A stretch of DNA of 64,000 nt, from positions 36,014,366 to 36,078,365 of the forward strand of contig NC_063061.1 in the NCBI RefSeq assembly GCF_018812025.1. The letters run 5' to 3'. The DNA comes from Megalobrama amblycephala. Taxonomy: Eukaryota > Chordata > Actinopteri > Cypriniformes > Xenocyprididae. Position 1 is the stretch's first letter. Every line of letters starts with the position of its first letter. The position numbers and the translations under genes were made by a program. Shown in pieces: positions 60,691 to 64,000 of the stretch. The notes under the pieces are model-generated. The model was not told where the DNA came from. It did not search any database and saw only the letters and a program-made list of their open reading frames with translations.

Positions 60691-62067
60691 TCTGTAATCT
60701 TCTGGTCTGTAATATGGCTGTAATAGTGTGTGTCTGTGGGATTTTTACACCTGTTTTATCGTCCATCACATCAGGTAAATATTTATTGCTCCTAAGCTGA
60801 ATATTCATCGTGATGTTGATGGTTTTACAATGCTTGTCATTGCAAAAATGCATTTATTTGCACAGACCGTGAAAGCTTTCTATTCTCCTCACCCGACCTT
60901 AGACATGGAGAACTGGTTTAGTTTTGTTAGCGAACAGTGAAATCTCTGTCTAATCACTATTGTTCAATATAATATGGCTGGATTGACTTGTCAAGCTCAT
61001 TTTGATACTGTGTCAAGCCATATATCAGTATGTGAGTATTATAAATCACCATACCTTTAGTATTGCGGTGAACACATCAGAAGTTCTCGGGTTACACTTC
61101 ATCACCTTTACTGTCAAAAATAACACTTGCACATCATCTCTATTTCAAGATGCATCGTTGCTTGGCAACTACATCTCATTGTGGTTTTACTGGTCACTAA
61201 TTGTGGCAATTCAAAGCATGGCTCTATAAAAGATGCACAGCACTGTCGTTGGAATATTTCTCAATATTTACTGTATATGTCGATATATGGCATATTTAGG
61301 CATGTGCTGACGCTATTTCACCCGTCAACTCCACGATTCTAGTTGCTCTGTGATCTTCTGGTTCTCTATATGATTCAAGTCCCTTTTTTAATGTAAGTGT
61401 TTGAGAATCATAAAGGTATTGTTCATATCAATGAGATTCTGGATCATTTGGGTGTGAATCTGGATTCCGTTTGTGTGTCCGTAGGTGCGACTCTTTCTGT
61501 TCATGGTTGCTGTCATCAATCAGTGTGACAGAATAACATCAATATTGTTCGTGTTTGTGTTCTCATAACATCCCATAATCCCGCCTGTTCTTTACCGTGG
61601 TGATGTGTTGATGTGCAGTATAGAGATGCATTCAACCCTGGTGTGTTCAGAACATCAATCATGCCAAACACATTCAAAGAGACTAAAACTGTCTGAAAGA
61701 AGCCAAGATGCTGCAGTGATTTGCAGTGGATCATTAAAAAATGTTTATCAGATGTACATAAATTAGACATTTTGTCCACATGATGCATTCTTTAACAGAT
61801 GTCTTTTGTTTCTGGAGTGGAATTGACCAATCAATGTTTTCTGGTTGTAGGCCGTTATGGTAACAGCGAAAGTTTAATTCTGAGAATTTTATAAATCTAT
61901 TATGAGTACTTAGGCATGAGAACAAAGTACACATGAAAAACTCAACAAAATGTCTGGGTTATATTTAATCCAAATTAAAATTTAAATAATAATTAAATAT
62001 ATATGGTGGTATTTGTTGTACTTTATACTGATTATATGTGTATGTACTTATATAACATATAATTTAG
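60691..62067. other. intergenic, no gene seen
   Basis: Nothing recognisable; short frames only. Confidence 0.4.
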
Positions 62068-62490
62068 GGATGCACGATATCGGTATTGGCCTATATACGT
62101 TGATTTTTAATGTTATCGTTATCAGCGAGGTAAGAAAATTTGGCCGATATATTAAAGCTGATAAATAATGGATTATTTCCTTCAGCTGAGACACTTCAGA
62201 TGTGCACTGTTCACCATGATGGTTTTGAATTGCTTGAAATATGATTGAAATCACTTCAAAAAGGAAAATACAGTTAAAGTGCAACATGTGCAGCACAATT
62301 CTGTCATATAAGCAACATAATATTATAATGAGAACATCATAATTGTGTTTTTGGGACATGACTTTTAATGGTGAAACTTTAGATTTTGTAATCAGGCTCT
62401 CAAAAATGATTTAAAAAATTTTTTTAGATTTATCGACCAATATATCGGCTTTCAAATATCGGTTATCGGTATTTTCATATCGGTGCATCC
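62068..62490. mobile_element. GGGATGCAC MITE (423 bp)
   Basis: The ends GGGATGCACGATATCGGTAT and ATATCGGTGCATCC are inverted. GGCCGATATATTAAAG and TATATCGGCTTTC make an inner pair. It is a common cyprinid family by appearance. Confidence 0.75.
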
Positions 62491-62667
62491 ATAATATAAT
62501 TACTAATAATTTTTCTGGTTCGATGCCAAAATGTTATTATCCCCAAAAAATATAACCTGGACATGTTCATGACAGGTTTCATACATGCATAGTCTTACAT
62601 ATGTATACATGTGTTTATGCAGGGGAGTTTAATGCGCTGACATCAGGATTTGTGTAAGTGTTTGTAT

Positions 62668-62698
<31 letters not shown>

Positions 62699-62846
62699 CA
62701 TAGTGTTTGCTGTGTGTGTTTGTTTTTCCAAAGACCCATAAATAAGGTTGTATAGTGATCTAGTTATGTACACGGCCAGATGACATGCTTTATGTTTATG
62801 TACGTGTGCTTGTTTATGGCACATGTGTTTCTGTTTCTGCTTCTGC

Positions 62847-62879
<33 letters not shown>

Positions 62880-62919
62880 TAATGGGGGTGTTGAGGACTC
62901 CCTGTAGTTCCTCTTTCAG
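62491..62919. repeat. TG-rich intergenic stretch
   Basis: TG arrays lie at 62671-62699 and 62851-62878, with TG-rich sequence between. No gene is seen; the 102-codon frame on the - strand is His-Thr microsatellite translation. Confidence 0.8.
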
Positions 62920-63095
62920 ACACTTTAATTAGATAAAAGGCGCCTGGATTAAAGGCAGTTCCTTAATGCAAACTTCCCTCCAGTGCGGTGGTGAGCTGAT
63001 TTATGGGGCATTAGCAGACAGTGCTGCCCAGTCAGGAGCTCCGCAGGTGGGGGAGACAGCCGTCCTCCACCCCCACTGATGGAGAACCAAACCCC
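62920..63095. promoter_or_regulatory. candidate conserved non-coding element
   Basis: A balanced-composition, repeat-free segment between TG arrays and AT-rich DNA, with CACTTTAATTAGATAAAAGG (homeodomain and GATA-like cores) and TTAATGCAAAC. No frame or splice sites. Conservation was not tested, so this is an inference from appearance. Confidence 0.25.
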
Positions 63096-64000
63096 AGCCT
63101 GCTGTCACAAATACAGACACACACACTAAAGACAGATACAGACCAGAGCTGAATGCACTTATCTTTCAATATTAAAATACTTCTTTTATTTTATATGAAT
63201 ATGCAGAAGCAATAATACACTTTTTTGGGGTGGGACTATCTGTATGAGCGACCAATGGTAGACAGGGGGAGGGTTTAGGAAACCTTAATTACTTTTTTTA
63301 GTTTAGAAATTTAGTTTAGAAATTACTTTGCATGTAATGAGTGTTATTAATTGTTATTTTAGTATCACAATTTTTATTAACATTTCTAGTTAGCTTTTTT
63401 ATTTTGTCAGTTTTATTATGTGCTTTTGCCATTTTTTATTATTATTTCCTAGCTTAAATTAATTTTTATTTGCTTTAGTTTTAGTCATTTTATAATTAAT
63501 TTAATTTTTAATTTTAGGGTTTTTCATCTGTTTATATTTTATCTTATTTAGCTTAACTTTATTTCAATTACCAATAAATAAATAAATAATGTTAGTTAAC
63601 AACTAAACTGCATTTACGGACCATTCACAGAAATAATGCAAACAAATGCAAATGAAAGGCCAGTTCAGGTTTTTTATCTTTCTGAACAAAGAAGAAAATG
63701 AATGAAATGTTCTGATGTTTTCATCCCTTGTGTGAACAAGTCCAAAGAAATGCATTGTTTTCAATGCAAAATGTAGTTTGTGAAGAATTCTTACTCTTAC
63801 ACACACTTTCTGATTTACTGAAAAAAAAGTCAAGATTGGCAAAAACTTTACTAAATGTTGTCTATGTGTGTTCTCTTTGTACATACACAAGCTAATTAAA
63901 ATATAAACATGACTTTTAAAATTGGCTTTTAAGTGCAAGACAGGAAATTCCAAACAGATTCTATCACTTTGTTTCAATATTTAGTGAACTGCCTAAAATT
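63096..64000. other. intergenic, no gene seen
   Basis: AT-rich, with no recognisable coding sequence. The 124-codon frame on the - strand (63603-63977) has no family resemblance. Confidence 0.4.

Overview
The window looks like a teleost, most likely cyprinid, nuclear genome. It is AT-rich, has intron-split vertebrate coding sequence and is crowded with short non-autonomous DNA transposons of types typical of zebrafish and carp relatives, plus long microsatellites. There is no bacterial or viral gene organisation.

One protein-coding gene is recognisable: the 3' end of ctif (CBP80/20-dependent translation initiation factor) on the + strand. Three exons, at 3608-3763, 14974-15027 and 18815-19030, read in one continuous frame and encode the last 141 residues, the C-terminal part of the MIF4G domain, ending in the family-typical -YYNRTIQKLTA and a TGA stop. 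Bases 1-3607 lie in an upstream intron. The gene appears to end near 19.8 kb, and from there to 64 kb I find no further exon that I can support.

Annotating the rest means annotating repeats. (1) 0-19 kb, ctif introns: a 47-bp-arm hairpin, TTAA-flanked MITEs, a palindromic hAT-like MITE, a nested hAT/PIF-Harbinger composite carrying a dead MADF reading frame, and two elements with iterated internal motifs (ATTCGGT type and CACTACCGAAA type). (2) 19-28 kb: the ctif 3'UTR, which holds an imperfect second copy of the last coding codons; a hAT MITE with perfect 8-bp target duplications and two further MITEs inside it; and a 1-kb element with 59-bp inverted ends around a three-level tandem array. 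(3) 28.1-31.4 kb: a TCTA array in which a 462-bp non-repetitive block occurs twice, identically, 1512 bp apart. (4) 32-36 kb: more hAT and TTAA elements. (5) 38.76-40.27 kb: a GCA-rich minisatellite. (6) 42-48 kb: further MITEs and a second copy of the 12-kb element. (7) 53-58 kb: a TTAA element with an exon-like interior, a long MITE palindrome, a cluster of inverted copies of a CCAAT-rich repeat, and a degraded THAP zinc-finger remnant. (8) 59-64 kb: a hAT-like element and ordinary repeats, ending in a repeat-poor segment that could be conserved non-coding DNA.

Long open frames in 28-31 kb and 38.7-40.3 kb come from stop-free microsatellites, not genes. Family assignments rest on terminal motifs and target duplications read by eye; no database search was possible.
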